The notes beneath the pieces were generated by a model, which saw only the letters and a program-made list of their open reading frames with translations, searched no databases and was not told the DNA's origin. The position numbers were made by a program, and so were the translations under genes. 64,000 bases of DNA from Rhizobium sp. R635 (GTDB taxonomy: Bacteria; Pseudomonadota; Alphaproteobacteria; Rhizobiales; Rhizobiaceae). The stretch is taken from assembly GCF_002211285.1 (NCBI RefSeq), contig NZ_LOKX01000033.1:186001-250000 (forward strand), given 5' to 3'. Shown piece after piece: positions 16,689-25,009 of the stretch (position 1 is the stretch's first letter; the number at the start of each line of letters is the position of its first letter).

Positions 16689-16967
16689 ATGGCCAATACA
16701 ACTTCGGCGAAAAAAGCGACCCGCAAGATCGCCCGCCGTACCGACGTCAATAAGGCTCGTCGCTCGCGCGTTCGTACTTTCGTTCGCCAGGTCGAAGAGG
16801 CTATCGCATCCGGTGACGCCGACAAGGCGAAGGCCGCTTTCCTGGCCGCTCAGCCGGAACTGGCCCGCGCCGCCAGCAAGGGCGTTCTTCACTCCAACAC
16901 GGCATCGCGTAAGGTCTCGCGCTTGGCCGCTCGTGTGAAGGCTCTGTCGGTCACGGCGACCGCGTAA
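16689..16967 (+). CDS. rpsT: 30S ribosomal protein S20
   Basis: 92 aa, very basic, starting MANTTSAKKATRKIARRTDV, with the conserved ASKGVLHSNTASRKVSRLAARV. It binds 16S rRNA in the small subunit. The start follows from the conserved MANT. It is monocistronic: its own promoter lies about 120 bases upstream and a strong terminator sits 43 bases downstream. The rpsT-dnaA order is common in Rhizobiales. Confidence 0.97.
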   Translation: MANTTSAKKATRKIARRTDVNKARRSRVRTFVRQVEEAIASGDADKAKAAFLAAQPELARAASKGVLHSNTASRKVSRLAARVKALSVTATA

Positions 16968-17010
16968 TATCCTCTGTAATATTTCGTTAACGACCTCCTC
17001 GTTATGATTA

Positions 17011-17035
17011 GCCCGGTAATTTTACCGGGCTTTTT
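17011..17035 (+). terminator. rho-independent terminator of rpsT
   Basis: Nine-base-pair stem GCCCGGTAA/TTACCGGGC followed immediately by a run of five T residues. Confidence 0.9.
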
Positions 17036-17036
17036 C

Positions 17037-17308
17037 GATTCCGCTTGCAACCCCTTGGATGGTTAATTACGCGACTGTTTCGTGTCAGCACCATGACAGG
17101 AAAAGTTGTTTAAAAACAATAGCTTGCGCAAGGATGCTTTTGCACTGCGCGACTCTGCCCCGAGCTTCCGGGACCATCGGCGAGTCAAGAAGATTTTTAT
17201 TTTTTTTCTTTCCATGCGTGTCAAAATAGCCCGAAAGGGGAATCTCCTTGATTCAAAAGCGATTCTTTTTTGACGCTGGTGTGACGCCCGAAAACGCCGG
17301 GCGGAGTC
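17037..17308. promoter_or_regulatory. cluster of seven GANTC (CcrM) methylation sites upstream of dnaA
   Basis: GANTC occurs at 17037, 17151, 17182, 17240, 17250, 17261 and 17304: seven sites in 272 bases, where random sequence would give about one. Three lie within 26 bases. CcrM methylates GANTC in Alphaproteobacteria, and methylation state affects dnaA transcription in Caulobacter. A similar role here is inference. Confidence 0.6.
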
Positions 17309-17343
17309 AATGCCTGCATCTTAATTTTGCGTAAAATTCATCG

Positions 17344-17372
17344 TTGATATTGCCTTTTGATCCTGCCTAAAT
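17344..17372 (+). promoter_or_regulatory. candidate sigma-70 promoter of a small RNA
   Basis: TTGATA (17344-17349), 17-base spacer, CTAAAT (17367-17372). Predicted start near 17380, about 100 bases before a terminator hairpin. Confidence 0.45.
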
Positions 17373-17379
17373 GGCTTCC

Positions 17380-17484
17380 AACAAAGGGCGCGGACATCAC
17401 CTGCAGAGGCTCGGTCTTAACTGCCACGTCGGCAGGGCGATAAGTTTGTGTCATTTGTTACGGAGCCTCAGGCTTCCGTTTTTT
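17380..17484 (+). ncRNA. candidate ~105-nt small RNA upstream of dnaA
   Basis: Bounded by the promoter at 17344-17372 and a terminator-like hairpin with T6 at 17461-17484, with no reading frame in between. An internal hairpin CTGCC-ACGTC-GGCAG lies at 17421-17435. It could be a free sRNA or an attenuated dnaA leader. I did not match it to a named family. Confidence 0.4.
17461..17484 (+). terminator. terminator-like hairpin ahead of dnaA
   Basis: CGGAGCC-TCA-GGCTTCCG (one bulged T) followed by six T residues. No coding sequence precedes it, so it must end a non-coding transcript or attenuate a longer one. Confidence 0.6.
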
Positions 17485-17505
17485 CAAGCACTTGACGGAT
17501 TTGGG

Positions 17506-17525
17506 CCGTAACGTGGCTGTTACGG
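17506..17525. promoter_or_regulatory. GTTACGG inverted repeat upstream of dnaA
   Basis: CCGTAAC-N6-GTTACGG is a perfect 7-bp dyad, and a further GTTACGG copy lies at 17457-17463. It starts nine bases after a TTGACG (17492-17497) that could be a -35 box, so it could be an operator in the dnaA promoter region. No convincing -10 was found. Confidence 0.35.
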
Positions 17526-17818
17526 AACGGGGATGTTTTGTGTCTTCAGCGGCCACACGTTTAAGGCGAGGCTGCCGGAGAGGGTTAAAGTAATATTGCG
17601 TTCGGGCTGGTCGGCCGAAAACGAGGATTGACCGCCAGCCTGGCACGGAAGCCGATGAAGGTTGCCGCATGAACGCGGTACCTGCAACGGTGTTCTATGC
17701 CGTGTTTGAGTGAACCGGCAGGCGAGTGGCTTCATGAGGATGCCGCCAGCCCGCCAAAGCGGGGAATGATCGGGCGGCTGTTAGCGGATGCCGCCCGGTG
17801 GAATTGAAAGGCGGCATT

Positions 17819-19369
17819 ATGCAGATGAATACGATGACGACGGGCGGGCTCGACAATGGGGATGCGGCACCGCAGGCGTTCGGCTCCATTCGCCTGGAAG
17901 TGGGAGAAGCGAAGGCGGAAGTGAAGCAGAGCATCTTGTTTGAGCGCGTCAGTGCGCGCTTGAAGGCACAGGTCGGTCCTGACGTTTATGCCAGCTGGTT
18001 TGCAAGGCTGAAGCTGCATTCGGTATCGAAGAGCGTGGTTCGCCTTTCGGTTCCCACGACTTTCCTGAAGTCGTGGATCAACAATCGTTATCTCGATCTC
18101 ATCACCGGCCTGTTTCAGGCCGAAGACCCGGAAATTCTCAAGATCGAAATTCTGGTGCGCACGGCAACGCGCAGCGGCATGAAGGCCGCCGACGAGGTGG
18201 CCCAGCCCGAGCCCGCCGCTCCCGCTCAGATGCGCCGTCCGGTCAGCGCCCAGCCGGCCGGTCAGGCCGTGCAGCAGGCTGTCTCGGCCGTCGCTGCGGC
18301 AAGGCCCGCAAGCCTCGGTTCGCCGCTTTTCGGCTCGCCGCTCGATAGCCGCTTCACTTTCGAGACCTTCGTCGAAGGCAGTTCGAACCGGGTTGCCCTT
18401 GCGGCGGCAAAGACGATCGCGGAGGCTGGTTCCGGCGCGGTGCGCTTCAATCCGCTCTTCATCCATTCGACGGTCGGTCTCGGCAAGACCCATTTGCTGC
18501 AGGCGATCGCCAATGCGGCGGTCCAGAACCCGCGGGCTCTGCGCGTCGTCTATCTGACGGCCGAATATTTCATGTGGCGCTTCGCCACCGCGATCCGCGA
18601 CAATGATGCGCTGACGCTGAAGGATTCGCTGCGCAACATCGACCTCTTGATCATCGACGACATGCAGTTCCTGCAGGGCAAGATGATCCAGCATGAATTC
18701 TGCCATCTGCTCAACATGCTGCTCGACAGCGCCAAGCAGGTCGTCGTCGCCGCTGACCGTGCGCCGTGGGAGCTGGAGTCGCTCGATCCCCGCGTCCGCT
18801 CGCGCCTGCAGGGCGGTGTGGCGATCGAACTCGACGCGCCTGACTATGAGATGCGTCTCGAAATCCTCAAGCGTCGCCTTGCCGCGGCCCGCCTCGAAGA
18901 TCCGTCGCTCGAAATCCCGGCCGATCTGATGCAGCATGTCGCCCGGAACGTCACGGCCAGCGGCCGCGAGCTGGAAGGCGCTTTCAACCAGCTGATCTTC
19001 CGTCGCTCCTTCGAGCCGAATCTGTCGATCGAGCGCGTGGACGAACTGCTTGCCCATCTCGTCGGCTCCGGCGAGCCGCGCCGTGTGCGCATCGAGGATA
19101 TCCAGCGCATCGTCGCAAGGCATTACAACGTCTCGCGCCAGGAACTGGTCTCGAACCGCCGCACCCGCGTCATCGTCAAGCCGCGCCAGATCGCCATGTA
19201 TCTGTCGAAGACGCTGACGCCGCGCTCCTTTCCTGAGATCGGCCGCCGTTTCGGCGGGCGCGATCACACGACCGTGCTGCATGCCGTGCGCAAGATCGAG
19301 GAGCTGATTTCCGGAGACACCAAGCTTTCGCACGAAATCGAGCTTCTGAAGCGGTTGATCAACGAATAA
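17819..19369 (+). CDS. dnaA: chromosomal replication initiator protein DnaA
   Basis: 516 aa. Domain I starts around residue 38 (LFERVSARLKAQVGPDVYAS), followed by an Ala/Pro/Gln-rich linker at ~125-170 and the AAA+ domain with Walker A VGLGKTHL and Walker B LLIIDDMQFLQG. The C-terminal DNA-binding domain has the family signature GGRDHTTVLHA. The first Gly of the usual GGVGLGKT P-loop is Ser here (STVGLGKT). The ATG at 17819 has GAAAGG upstream; GTG 17798 and ATG 17825 are alternatives, and the first ~30 residues are not conserved. It is likely regulated through the long upstream region with GANTC sites. Confidence 0.97.
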   Translation: MQMNTMTTGGLDNGDAAPQAFGSIRLEVGEAKAEVKQSILFERVSARLKAQVGPDVYASWFARLKLHSVSKSVVRLSVPTTFLKSWINNRYLDLITGLFQAEDPEILKIEILVRTATRSGMKAADEVAQPEPAAPAQMRRPVSAQPAGQAVQQAVSAVAAARPASLGSPLFGSPLDSRFTFETFVEGSSNRVALAAAKTIAEAGSGAVRFNPLFIHSTVGLGKTHLLQAIANAAVQNPRALRVVYLTAEYFMWRFATAIRDNDALTLKDSLRNIDLLIIDDMQFLQGKMIQHEFCHLLNMLLDSAKQVVVAADRAPWELESLDPRVRSRLQGGVAIELDAPDYEMRLEILKRRLAAARLEDPSLEIPADLMQHVARNVTASGRELEGAFNQLIFRRSFEPNLSIERVDELLAHLVGSGEPRRVRIEDIQRIVARHYNVSRQELVSNRRTRVIVKPRQIAMYLSKTLTPRSFPEIGRRFGGRDHTTVLHAVRKIEELISGDTKLSHEIELLKRLINE

Positions 19370-19394
19370 TCGGTGGACCTATCGGGAAATTCGG

Positions 19395-19425
19395 CGGCTG
19401 GAAGCGATTCCAGCCGTTTTCTTTT
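19395..19425 (+). terminator. rho-independent terminator of dnaA
   Basis: Stem CGGCTGGAA-GCGA-TTCCAGCCG, perfect, followed by TTTTCTTTT, 25 bases after the dnaA stop. Confidence 0.9.
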
Positions 19426-19542
19426 ATAAGCTTTTTATTTTATACCTCCGGTGCATCAGACGCATGTCAACGCCGAGCGATCTCGGCCGGCATGCGGCCG
19501 ATGAAGACGGAAGCGCCGAAGAGAGCGCGTGGGAGGTAATGA

Positions 19543-20625
19543 ATGAGTTTTGAAAAGATCGCCGTTCTCGGCCTGGGCAAGGTCGGACGGCTGGCGGCAA
19601 CGCTTTTGCATGAAGGCGGCTTCGAAGTGATCGGGGTCGATGCGCAATTGCCCCCGGGCGAGCTTCCCTTCAAATGCCGCACCGGCGATATTTCCGATCC
19701 CGTAGTGATCGGTGAGCTGCTCTCGAATGTCGAGGCGGTGCTGTCCTGCCTGCCCTATCACCTGAACATCGAACTGGCGCGGGCCGCCCATCTTGCCGGC
19801 ATCCATTATTTCGACCTGACGGAAGATGTTCCCACCACCAATTTCATCATCGAACTGTCGAAGACGGCTCGGGGCCTGATGGCGCCGCAATGCGGCCTGG
19901 CGCCCGGCTTCGTCGGCATCGTCGGGGCGAGCCTGGCCGACGGCTTCGACCGCTGCCGCTCCATCCGCATGCGCGTCGGCGCCCTGCCGCAGCATCCTAC
20001 GGGCCTTCTCGGCTATGCCTTCAACTGGTCGCCGGAAGGGGTCGTCAACGAATATCTGAACGATTGCGAGGTCATTGAAGGCGGGGTGCGCAAGCTCGTC
20101 TCGCCGATGGAGTGGCACGAGACCATCTATGTCGGCGGCGTCAAACTCGAAGCCTTCACGACTTCGGGCGGCCTCGGTACCATGTGCGACACCATGCTCG
20201 ATAAGGTCGAAAATCTCGACTACAAGACCATGCGTTATCCCGGCCATATGGAGCTGATGAACTTCTTCTTCCATGAGCTCCTGATGCGCGACAAGCGCAA
20301 GCTGGCCGGCGAGATCCTCACCAACGCCAAGCCGCCTGTCGAAGACGATGTCGTCTACGTCCATGTCGCCGCCGAAGGCACCGAGAATGGCAGCCTGCGC
20401 CGCAAGGAGTTCGTGCGCGCCTATTACCCGATCGAGATCGCCGGCGCGCGCCGCACGGCGATTGCCTGGACGACGTCGGCCTCCGTCGTCGCCGTCATCG
20501 AGATGGTCCGCGACGGCCTGCTGCCGGCGACCGGCTTCCTGCACCAGGAGCACATTCCGCTGGAGATGTTCCTGAAGACGCCGACCGGCAGCCTGTTCAA
20601 GGCGGGTGCGACCAGCCACGGCTGA
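19543..20625 (+). CDS. saccharopine dehydrogenase family protein
   Basis: 360 aa NAD(P)-binding oxidoreductase. The N-terminal Rossmann motif is AVLGLGKVGRLAATLL, and conserved saccharopine-dehydrogenase-like regions include PYHLNIELARAAHLAGIHY and CGLAPGFVGIVGASL. It resembles lysine-6-dehydrogenase or carboxynorspermidine-type enzymes more than fungal saccharopine reductase, but the substrate cannot be read from sequence. GGGAGG precedes the ATG. It is monocistronic, between the dnaA terminator and convergent hemW. Confidence 0.87.
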   Translation: MSFEKIAVLGLGKVGRLAATLLHEGGFEVIGVDAQLPPGELPFKCRTGDISDPVVIGELLSNVEAVLSCLPYHLNIELARAAHLAGIHYFDLTEDVPTTNFIIELSKTARGLMAPQCGLAPGFVGIVGASLADGFDRCRSIRMRVGALPQHPTGLLGYAFNWSPEGVVNEYLNDCEVIEGGVRKLVSPMEWHETIYVGGVKLEAFTTSGGLGTMCDTMLDKVENLDYKTMRYPGHMELMNFFFHELLMRDKRKLAGEILTNAKPPVEDDVVYVHVAAEGTENGSLRRKEFVRAYYPIEIAGARRTAIAWTTSASVVAVIEMVRDGLLPATGFLHQEHIPLEMFLKTPTGSLFKAGATSHG

Positions 20626-20635
20626 GAAATGCCTT

Positions 20636-20668
20636 CCGGCGCGGACGGCGATGTCGCTGCCGCGCCGG
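20636..20668. terminator. hairpin between convergent genes
   Basis: Perfect 9-bp stem CCGGCGCGG/CCGCGCCGG with a 15-base loop that can itself pair, between the saccharopine-dehydrogenase-like gene and hemW. No T run; possibly a shared terminator. Confidence 0.4.
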
Positions 20669-20686
20669 GATCAGCCTCGTTGGATG

Positions 20687-21889
20687 TCAGCAGGCGAGGT
20701 CGGCGACGACGGAATCGAGGATCAGCATGCCTGATGGTGTGCAGCGCAGGCGTGAATTGCCGATCCGCTCGATGAACTTGTGTTCGAGCAGGAATTCTTC
20801 GCGTTTCGGGTCGAGATCGCGGCCCGAAAGCTGCTGCCAGCGGGCGAGGTCGACGCCTTCCCTGAGCCGCAGTCCCATCAGCAGCAGCTCGTCGGACTGC
20901 TCCTCGTAGCCGAGCCGCTCCTCGTCGAGAATGCCGTGGCCGTCGCGCTCGACCATGTCGAGCCAGGCTTCCGGCCTGCGTTCGGTGGCGGTCGCGATCT
21001 TCTCCGGGCCACGCGTCAGCCGGCCATGCGCGCCCGGGCCGATGCCGGCATAATCGCCGTAACGCCAATAGGTCAGATTGTGCCGGCTTTCGGCGCCCGG
21101 CCGGGCATGGTTGGAGACCTCGTAGGCGGGCATGCCCTCGCGCGCCGTGATCTCCTGCGTCGCTTCGTAGAGCACGGCCGATTGCTCGCCATCCGGCACG
21201 ATCAGCTTGCCTGCCTTGTGCAGGCCGTAGAAGGGGGTGCCTTCCTCGATAGTCAGCTGGTAGAGCGAAAGATGATCGACCGCATAGGAGATCGCCTCTT
21301 TCAGTTCCTTTTCCCATTCCTCGACCGTCTGGTCCGGGCGGGCATAGATGAGGTCGAAGGACATGCGCGGGAAGATGTCGCGCGCCAGCCGGATCGCCTT
21401 CAGCGCGTCGGCCACGTCATGCAGCCGGCCGAGGAATTTCAGATCGCGGTCGTTCAGCGCCTGCACGCCGAGCGAGACGCGGTTGACGCCGGCGGCCCGA
21501 TAGCCGCGGAACCGTTCGGCTTCGACGCTCGAAGGGTTCGCTTCCATGGTAATTTCGATACCGGCGGGCACATGCCAGTGCCGGGCGATGCCGTCGAGAA
21601 TGGCATCGACCGTTTCCGGCTTCATCAGCGAGGGCGTGCCGCCGCCGAGGAAGATGCTCGTCACGGTCTTCGGCCCGCTCATTGCCCGGACCGCAGCCGT
21701 CTCCTTCAGGAAGGCGGCCGTAAAGCGTTCCTGATCCACCGGCTGGTGCCGCACATGGCTGTTGAAGTCGCAATAGGGGCACTTCGCCGCGCAGAAGGGC
21801 CAATGCACGTAGACGCCGAAGCCGGGCTCGCCGGTATCGGGCAAAAGCGCCGCATCGCGCGAGAGGCTTGGCGTACCGAAATTGCCCAC
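20687..21889 (-). CDS. hemW: radical SAM protein HemW (heme chaperone, coproporphyrinogen oxidase-like)
   Basis: 400 aa. YVHWPFCAAKCPYCDF holds the CxxxCxxC cluster-binding motif, and IFLGGGTPSLM follows. The C-terminal part has the HemW-type LYQLTIEEGTPF. HemW delivers heme and is distinct from HemN. The gene starts with GTG at 21889, since the conserved region begins about 25 residues in and no ATG lies ahead of it. It is nine bases downstream of rdgB, and both belong to a run with VOC and rph. Confidence 0.93.
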   Translation of the reverse strand: MGNFGTPSLSRDAALLPDTGEPGFGVYVHWPFCAAKCPYCDFNSHVRHQPVDQERFTAAFLKETAAVRAMSGPKTVTSIFLGGGTPSLMKPETVDAILDGIARHWHVPAGIEITMEANPSSVEAERFRGYRAAGVNRVSLGVQALNDRDLKFLGRLHDVADALKAIRLARDIFPRMSFDLIYARPDQTVEEWEKELKEAISYAVDHLSLYQLTIEEGTPFYGLHKAGKLIVPDGEQSAVLYEATQEITAREGMPAYEVSNHARPGAESRHNLTYWRYGDYAGIGPGAHGRLTRGPEKIATATERRPEAWLDMVERDGHGILDEERLGYEEQSDELLLMGLRLREGVDLARWQQLSGRDLDPKREEFLLEHKFIERIGNSRLRCTPSGMLILDSVVADLAC

Positions 21890-21898
21890 GAACAGACC

Positions 21899-22543
21899 CT
21901 ATGCCTCCAGGCAGGTTTCGACGAAGAGCTTGAAGGCACGCGCCCGGTGCGACAGCGCCTGCGGCTTGCCGACGTTCCAGCCGTGTTTTTCCTCGCCGCT
22001 CATCTCGCCGAAGGTGACGCCGTAGCCCTCGGGCTGGAAGACCGGGTCATAGCCGAAGCCCTGCGTGCCGCGCGGCGGCCAGACGACATTGCCTTCCACT
22101 TCGCCGCGGAAGAGTTCGGTATGCCCGTCCGGCCAGGCAAGGCAGAGCACGCTGACGAAACGCGCCCCGCGCTGCTCCGGCGTCGTCGCGCCCGCATCCT
22201 GCAGCGCCTTTTCCACCTTGGCCATCGCCATGTCGAAATCGCGCGTGCCGTCGGCTTTCTCCGCCCAATTGGCGGTATAGACGCCGGGATCGCCGCCGAG
22301 CGCATCGACCACCAGCCCGGAATCGTCAGACAGCGCCGGCATGCCGGCGGCATTGGCGGAAGCCACCGCCTTGATCGTCGCATTCTCCTCGAAGCTCGTG
22401 CCGGTCTCGTCGGGTTCGACGAAATTCAGTTCGGCCGCCGATTTGGCGGTGAAGCCGAGCGGCCCGATCAACTCCTGGATCTCGCGGATCTTGCCGGCAT
22501 TGTGGCTGGCGACGACGATGGTCTTCGTTTCGAGCTTGCGCAT
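21899..22543 (-). CDS. rdgB: dITP/XTP pyrophosphatase
   Basis: 214 aa Ham1/RdgB family. It cleaves non-canonical purine nucleoside triphosphates to monophosphates, keeping inosine and xanthosine out of DNA. The substrate motif SHNAGKIREIQEL lies at the N-terminus, with ALSDDSGLVVDALGG in the middle and FGYDPVFQPEG further on. It immediately follows the VOC gene without a gap and precedes hemW; rph-rdgB-hemW is a common alphaproteobacterial order. Confidence 0.96.
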   Translation of the reverse strand: MRKLETKTIVVASHNAGKIREIQELIGPLGFTAKSAAELNFVEPDETGTSFEENATIKAVASANAAGMPALSDDSGLVVDALGGDPGVYTANWAEKADGTRDFDMAMAKVEKALQDAGATTPEQRGARFVSVLCLAWPDGHTELFRGEVEGNVVWPPRGTQGFGYDPVFQPEGYGVTFGEMSGEEKHGWNVGKPQALSHRARAFKLFVETCLEA

Positions 22544-22969
22544 TCAGATATCCTGTTCGATGCCCCAGATTTTAGCCTCCGCGCATTCCAGGCTGTTGCC
22601 GGCTGGATCGCGGAAATAGATCGAGCGGCCGCCATTCGGCCAATGCACTTCGGATTCGATCGCAACGCCCGCCGATTTCAGCCGTCCGGCCATGGCATCG
22701 ATATTGCGGCCCGATACCCTGAAGCAGGCATGGCCTTGCCCGCTCGTGCCGTGCGGCGGCACCTGTAGCGCGCCGGCCGCCGGCGGCTTCACCGTTTCCT
22801 CGGGGTTGAAGATCAGGAGAACGCCGGGTCCACAGCGGAAGAAGACATGCCGGTTGTCGGCACGGGTGATCTTTTCAAGCCCGAGAACATTCTCGTAGAA
22901 CGCCTCGGCCTGGTCGAGATCCCGCGCATAGAGCGCCGTTTCCAACATGCCTTCCAGCATGGTGTTCAT
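22544..22969 (-). CDS. VOC/glyoxalase-family protein
   Basis: 141 aa with the paired beta-alpha-beta-beta-beta units of the vicinal oxygen chelate superfamily (ETALYARDLDQAEAFYENVL; SIYFRDPAGNSLECAE). The second Glu of the usual metal set is in the C-terminal motif. The start at 22969 overlaps the rph stop by four bases (ATGA), which decides the start. The substrate is unknown; bleomycin/fosfomycin-resistance-like names are only family labels. It sits between rph and rdgB. Confidence 0.88.
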   Translation of the reverse strand: MNTMLEGMLETALYARDLDQAEAFYENVLGLEKITRADNRHVFFRCGPGVLLIFNPEETVKPPAAGALQVPPHGTSGQGHACFRVSGRNIDAMAGRLKSAGVAIESEVHWPNGGRSIYFRDPAGNSLECAEAKIWGIEQDI

Positions 22970-23685
22970 CCCGCGATGGCCTCTTTCTGCAAGGCGACGA
23001 GCTCGCCGATGCCGTTCTTGGCAAGATGCAGCAGCGACGTGAATTCCTCTTCGCTGAAAGGCGTGCCTTCGGCCGTGCCCTGGATCTCGACGATCCCGCC
23101 GGCGCCGGTCATGACGAAGTTCGCATCGGTCTCGGCCGAGGAATCCTCGAGGTAATCGAGATCGACCACCGGCTGGTTGGCGAAAATACCGCAGGAAATG
23201 GCGGCGACATGATCCTTCAGGACCCGATCGACCTTGATCATGTTGCGGCTTTCCATCCATTTCAGGCAGTCGTAAAGCGCGATCCAGCCGCCGGTGATGG
23301 AAGCCGTCCGTGTGCCGCCATCGGCCTGGATGACGTCGCAATCCAGCGTGATCTGCTTTTCGCCGAGCGCCTGCAGATCGACGACGGCGCGCAGCGAGCG
23401 GCCGATCAGCCGCTGGATTTCCTGCGTGCGGCCGCCCTGCTTGCCGGCCGCGGCCTCGCGCTTCATCCGCTCGCCGGTCGCCCGCGGCAGCATGCCGTAT
23501 TCGGCCGTGACCCAGCCCTTGCCGGTATTGCGCAGCCATGGCGGCGTCTTGTCTTCGAGGCTTGCCGTGCAGAGCACATGCGTATCGCCGAATTTCACCA
23601 GGCAGGAGCCTTCCGCATGCTTGGAAAAATTGCGCTCGAACGAGACCTTGCGCATCTGGTCGGTTTTTCTGCCTGAAGGCCGCAT
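22966..23685 (-). CDS. rph: ribonuclease PH
   Basis: 239 aa phosphorolytic 3'-5' exoribonuclease that trims tRNA 3' ends. The N-terminus MRPSGRKTDQMRKVSFE sets the start at 23685. Conserved regions include GSCLVKFGDTHVLCTAS, the phosphate-site GERMKREA, and IQADGGTRTASITGG. It is divergent from hrcA and followed by coupled VOC, rdgB and hemW. Confidence 0.97.
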   Translation of the reverse strand: MRPSGRKTDQMRKVSFERNFSKHAEGSCLVKFGDTHVLCTASLEDKTPPWLRNTGKGWVTAEYGMLPRATGERMKREAAAGKQGGRTQEIQRLIGRSLRAVVDLQALGEKQITLDCDVIQADGGTRTASITGGWIALYDCLKWMESRNMIKVDRVLKDHVAAISCGIFANQPVVDLDYLEDSSAETDANFVMTGAGGIVEIQGTAEGTPFSEEEFTSLLHLAKNGIGELVALQKEAIAG

Positions 23686-23747
23686 TATTATCTCCTGGAG
23701 TTGCTGACCGCTTCTACGATTGGCCGCGCCCATTTGCAAATTCCCTT

Positions 23748-23775
23748 TTGCCACGGGGGCGAGTTTGACTATATT
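23748..23775 (+). promoter_or_regulatory. candidate hrcA promoter
   Basis: TTGCCA (23748-23753), 16-base spacer, TATATT (23770-23775), 35 bases before the hrcA ATG. I see no CIRCE operator here. Confidence 0.4.
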
Positions 23776-23810
23776 TTCGGAAGTATCATCAGCGTGGGTT
23801 CGAGAGGTTC

Positions 23811-24899
23811 ATGGGCATCAGGTCGACTTCGGTTTCGGATGCCGTTGCTGCGCTGGACGAGCGTTCCAGGGAAATTTTCCGCCGCATCGTAGAAGGCTAT
23901 CTGGAAAGCGGCGAGCCGCTCGGCTCGCGCAATCTGTCGCGTCTGCTGCCGATGTCGCTCTCGCCGGCCTCGGTGCGCAACGTCATGAGCGATCTCGAAG
24001 AGCTCGGCCTGATCTATTCACCGCATATCAGCGCCGGCCGGCTGCCGACCCAGATCGGCCTTCGCTTCTTCGTCGACGCCTTCATGCAGGTGGGCGATCT
24101 CTCCGCCGAGGATCGGGCCAGTATCGACCGCCAGGTGCGGGTCGAAAGCGGCGGCAATCCGCTTGAATCGATGATGAACGAAGCAAGCCGCATGCTGTCG
24201 GGCATTTCGCGCGGCGCGGGTCTCGTCATCACCTCGAAAAGCGACCCGGTGCTGAAACATGTCGAGTTCATCCGGCTGGAGCCTACGAAGGCGCTTGCCG
24301 TGCTCGTCGGCGATCACGATCAGGTGGAAAACCGTATCATCGAGCTGCCGGCGGGCGTCACCTCCTCACAGCTGACGGAAGCGGCGAATTTCCTCAATGC
24401 CCATATGTCCGGCCAGACCTTGCCGGAGCTGCGCAAGCAATTGAGCCGGTTGAAGGATGATGTCCGTCACGAACTCGATGCCTTGTCGCGCGATCTCGTC
24501 GAGCGCGGCATCGCCGTCTGGGCCGGCAGCCCGGACGAGGGAAAGCCCGCCCAGCTCATCCTCCGCGGCCGCGCAAACCTGCTCGAAGGCCTTGCCGGTG
24601 CCGAGGATCTCGACCGGCTGCGCCTGCTGTTCGACGATCTCGAAAAGAAGGACAGCCTGATCGAAATCCTCAATCTGGCTGAGAGCGGTTCGGGTGTGCG
24701 CATCTTCATCGGCTCGGAAAACAAGCTCTTCTCTCTGTCCGGCTCGTCGCTCATCGTTGCGCCCTATCGTGACGAGGACGATCGCATCGTCGGCGCCGTC
24801 GGTGTCATCGGCCCGACGCGGCTCAATTATTCCCGCATCGTGCCGATGGTGGATTACACCGCCCAGCTCGTCTCCCGCCTGTCGCGCAATCCGCTGTGA
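23811..24899 (+). CDS. hrcA: heat-inducible transcription repressor HrcA
   Basis: 362 aa. The N-terminal winged helix has LESGEPLGSRNLSRLL and LSPASVRNVMSDLEELGL, followed by the typical SPHISAGRLPT. The C-terminal GAF-like part has IFIGSENKLFSLSGSSLI and GVIGPTRLNYSRIVPMVD. HrcA represses groESL-type operons at CIRCE sites and is refolded by GroEL. It is followed by grpE on the same strand after a 110-base gap with its own promoter-like sequence. Confidence 0.96.
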   Translation: MGIRSTSVSDAVAALDERSREIFRRIVEGYLESGEPLGSRNLSRLLPMSLSPASVRNVMSDLEELGLIYSPHISAGRLPTQIGLRFFVDAFMQVGDLSAEDRASIDRQVRVESGGNPLESMMNEASRMLSGISRGAGLVITSKSDPVLKHVEFIRLEPTKALAVLVGDHDQVENRIIELPAGVTSSQLTEAANFLNAHMSGQTLPELRKQLSRLKDDVRHELDALSRDLVERGIAVWAGSPDEGKPAQLILRGRANLLEGLAGAEDLDRLRLLFDDLEKKDSLIEILNLAESGSGVRIFIGSENKLFSLSGSSLIVAPYRDEDDRIVGAVGVIGPTRLNYSRIVPMVDYTAQLVSRLSRNPL

Positions 24900-24946
24900 C
24901 GCTCTCTTGTTGAAGACGCGGAATTTTCGCTTCTTTGTCACGCAGA

Positions 24947-24975
24947 CTTGATTTTTTTCGGTCAAACCTCGATAT
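24947..24975 (+). promoter_or_regulatory. candidate grpE promoter, possibly RpoH-type
   Basis: CTTGAT (24947-24952), 17-base spacer, CGATAT (24970-24975). The CTTGA -35 resembles rhizobial RpoH promoters as well as the housekeeping consensus. Confidence 0.4.
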
Positions 24976-25009
24976 CGGGCGCATCTGAAGACACCAACCG
25001 GAGACCGTC

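Larger units (their letters stand above)
17036..17818. other. long non-coding region between rpsT and dnaA
   Basis: About 780 bases without a convincing reading frame. It contains a cluster of GANTC sites (17037-17308), a candidate promoter-sRNA-terminator unit (17344-17484) and a GTTACGG dyad (17506-17525). I see no cluster of TTATCCACA-type DnaA boxes, so it does not look like the replication origin. Confidence 0.6.

Noticed and set aside
16968..17818. Replication origin next to dnaA
   Set aside because: No cluster of DnaA boxes seen, and alphaproteobacterial origins usually lie elsewhere (near hemE).
20780..22768. 662-codon plus-strand frame across hemW and rdgB
   Set aside because: Antisense shadow covering two recognised genes.
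23686..25009. CIRCE element near hrcA or grpE
   Set aside because: No TTAGCACTC-N9-GAGTGCTAA-like sequence found upstream of either gene.
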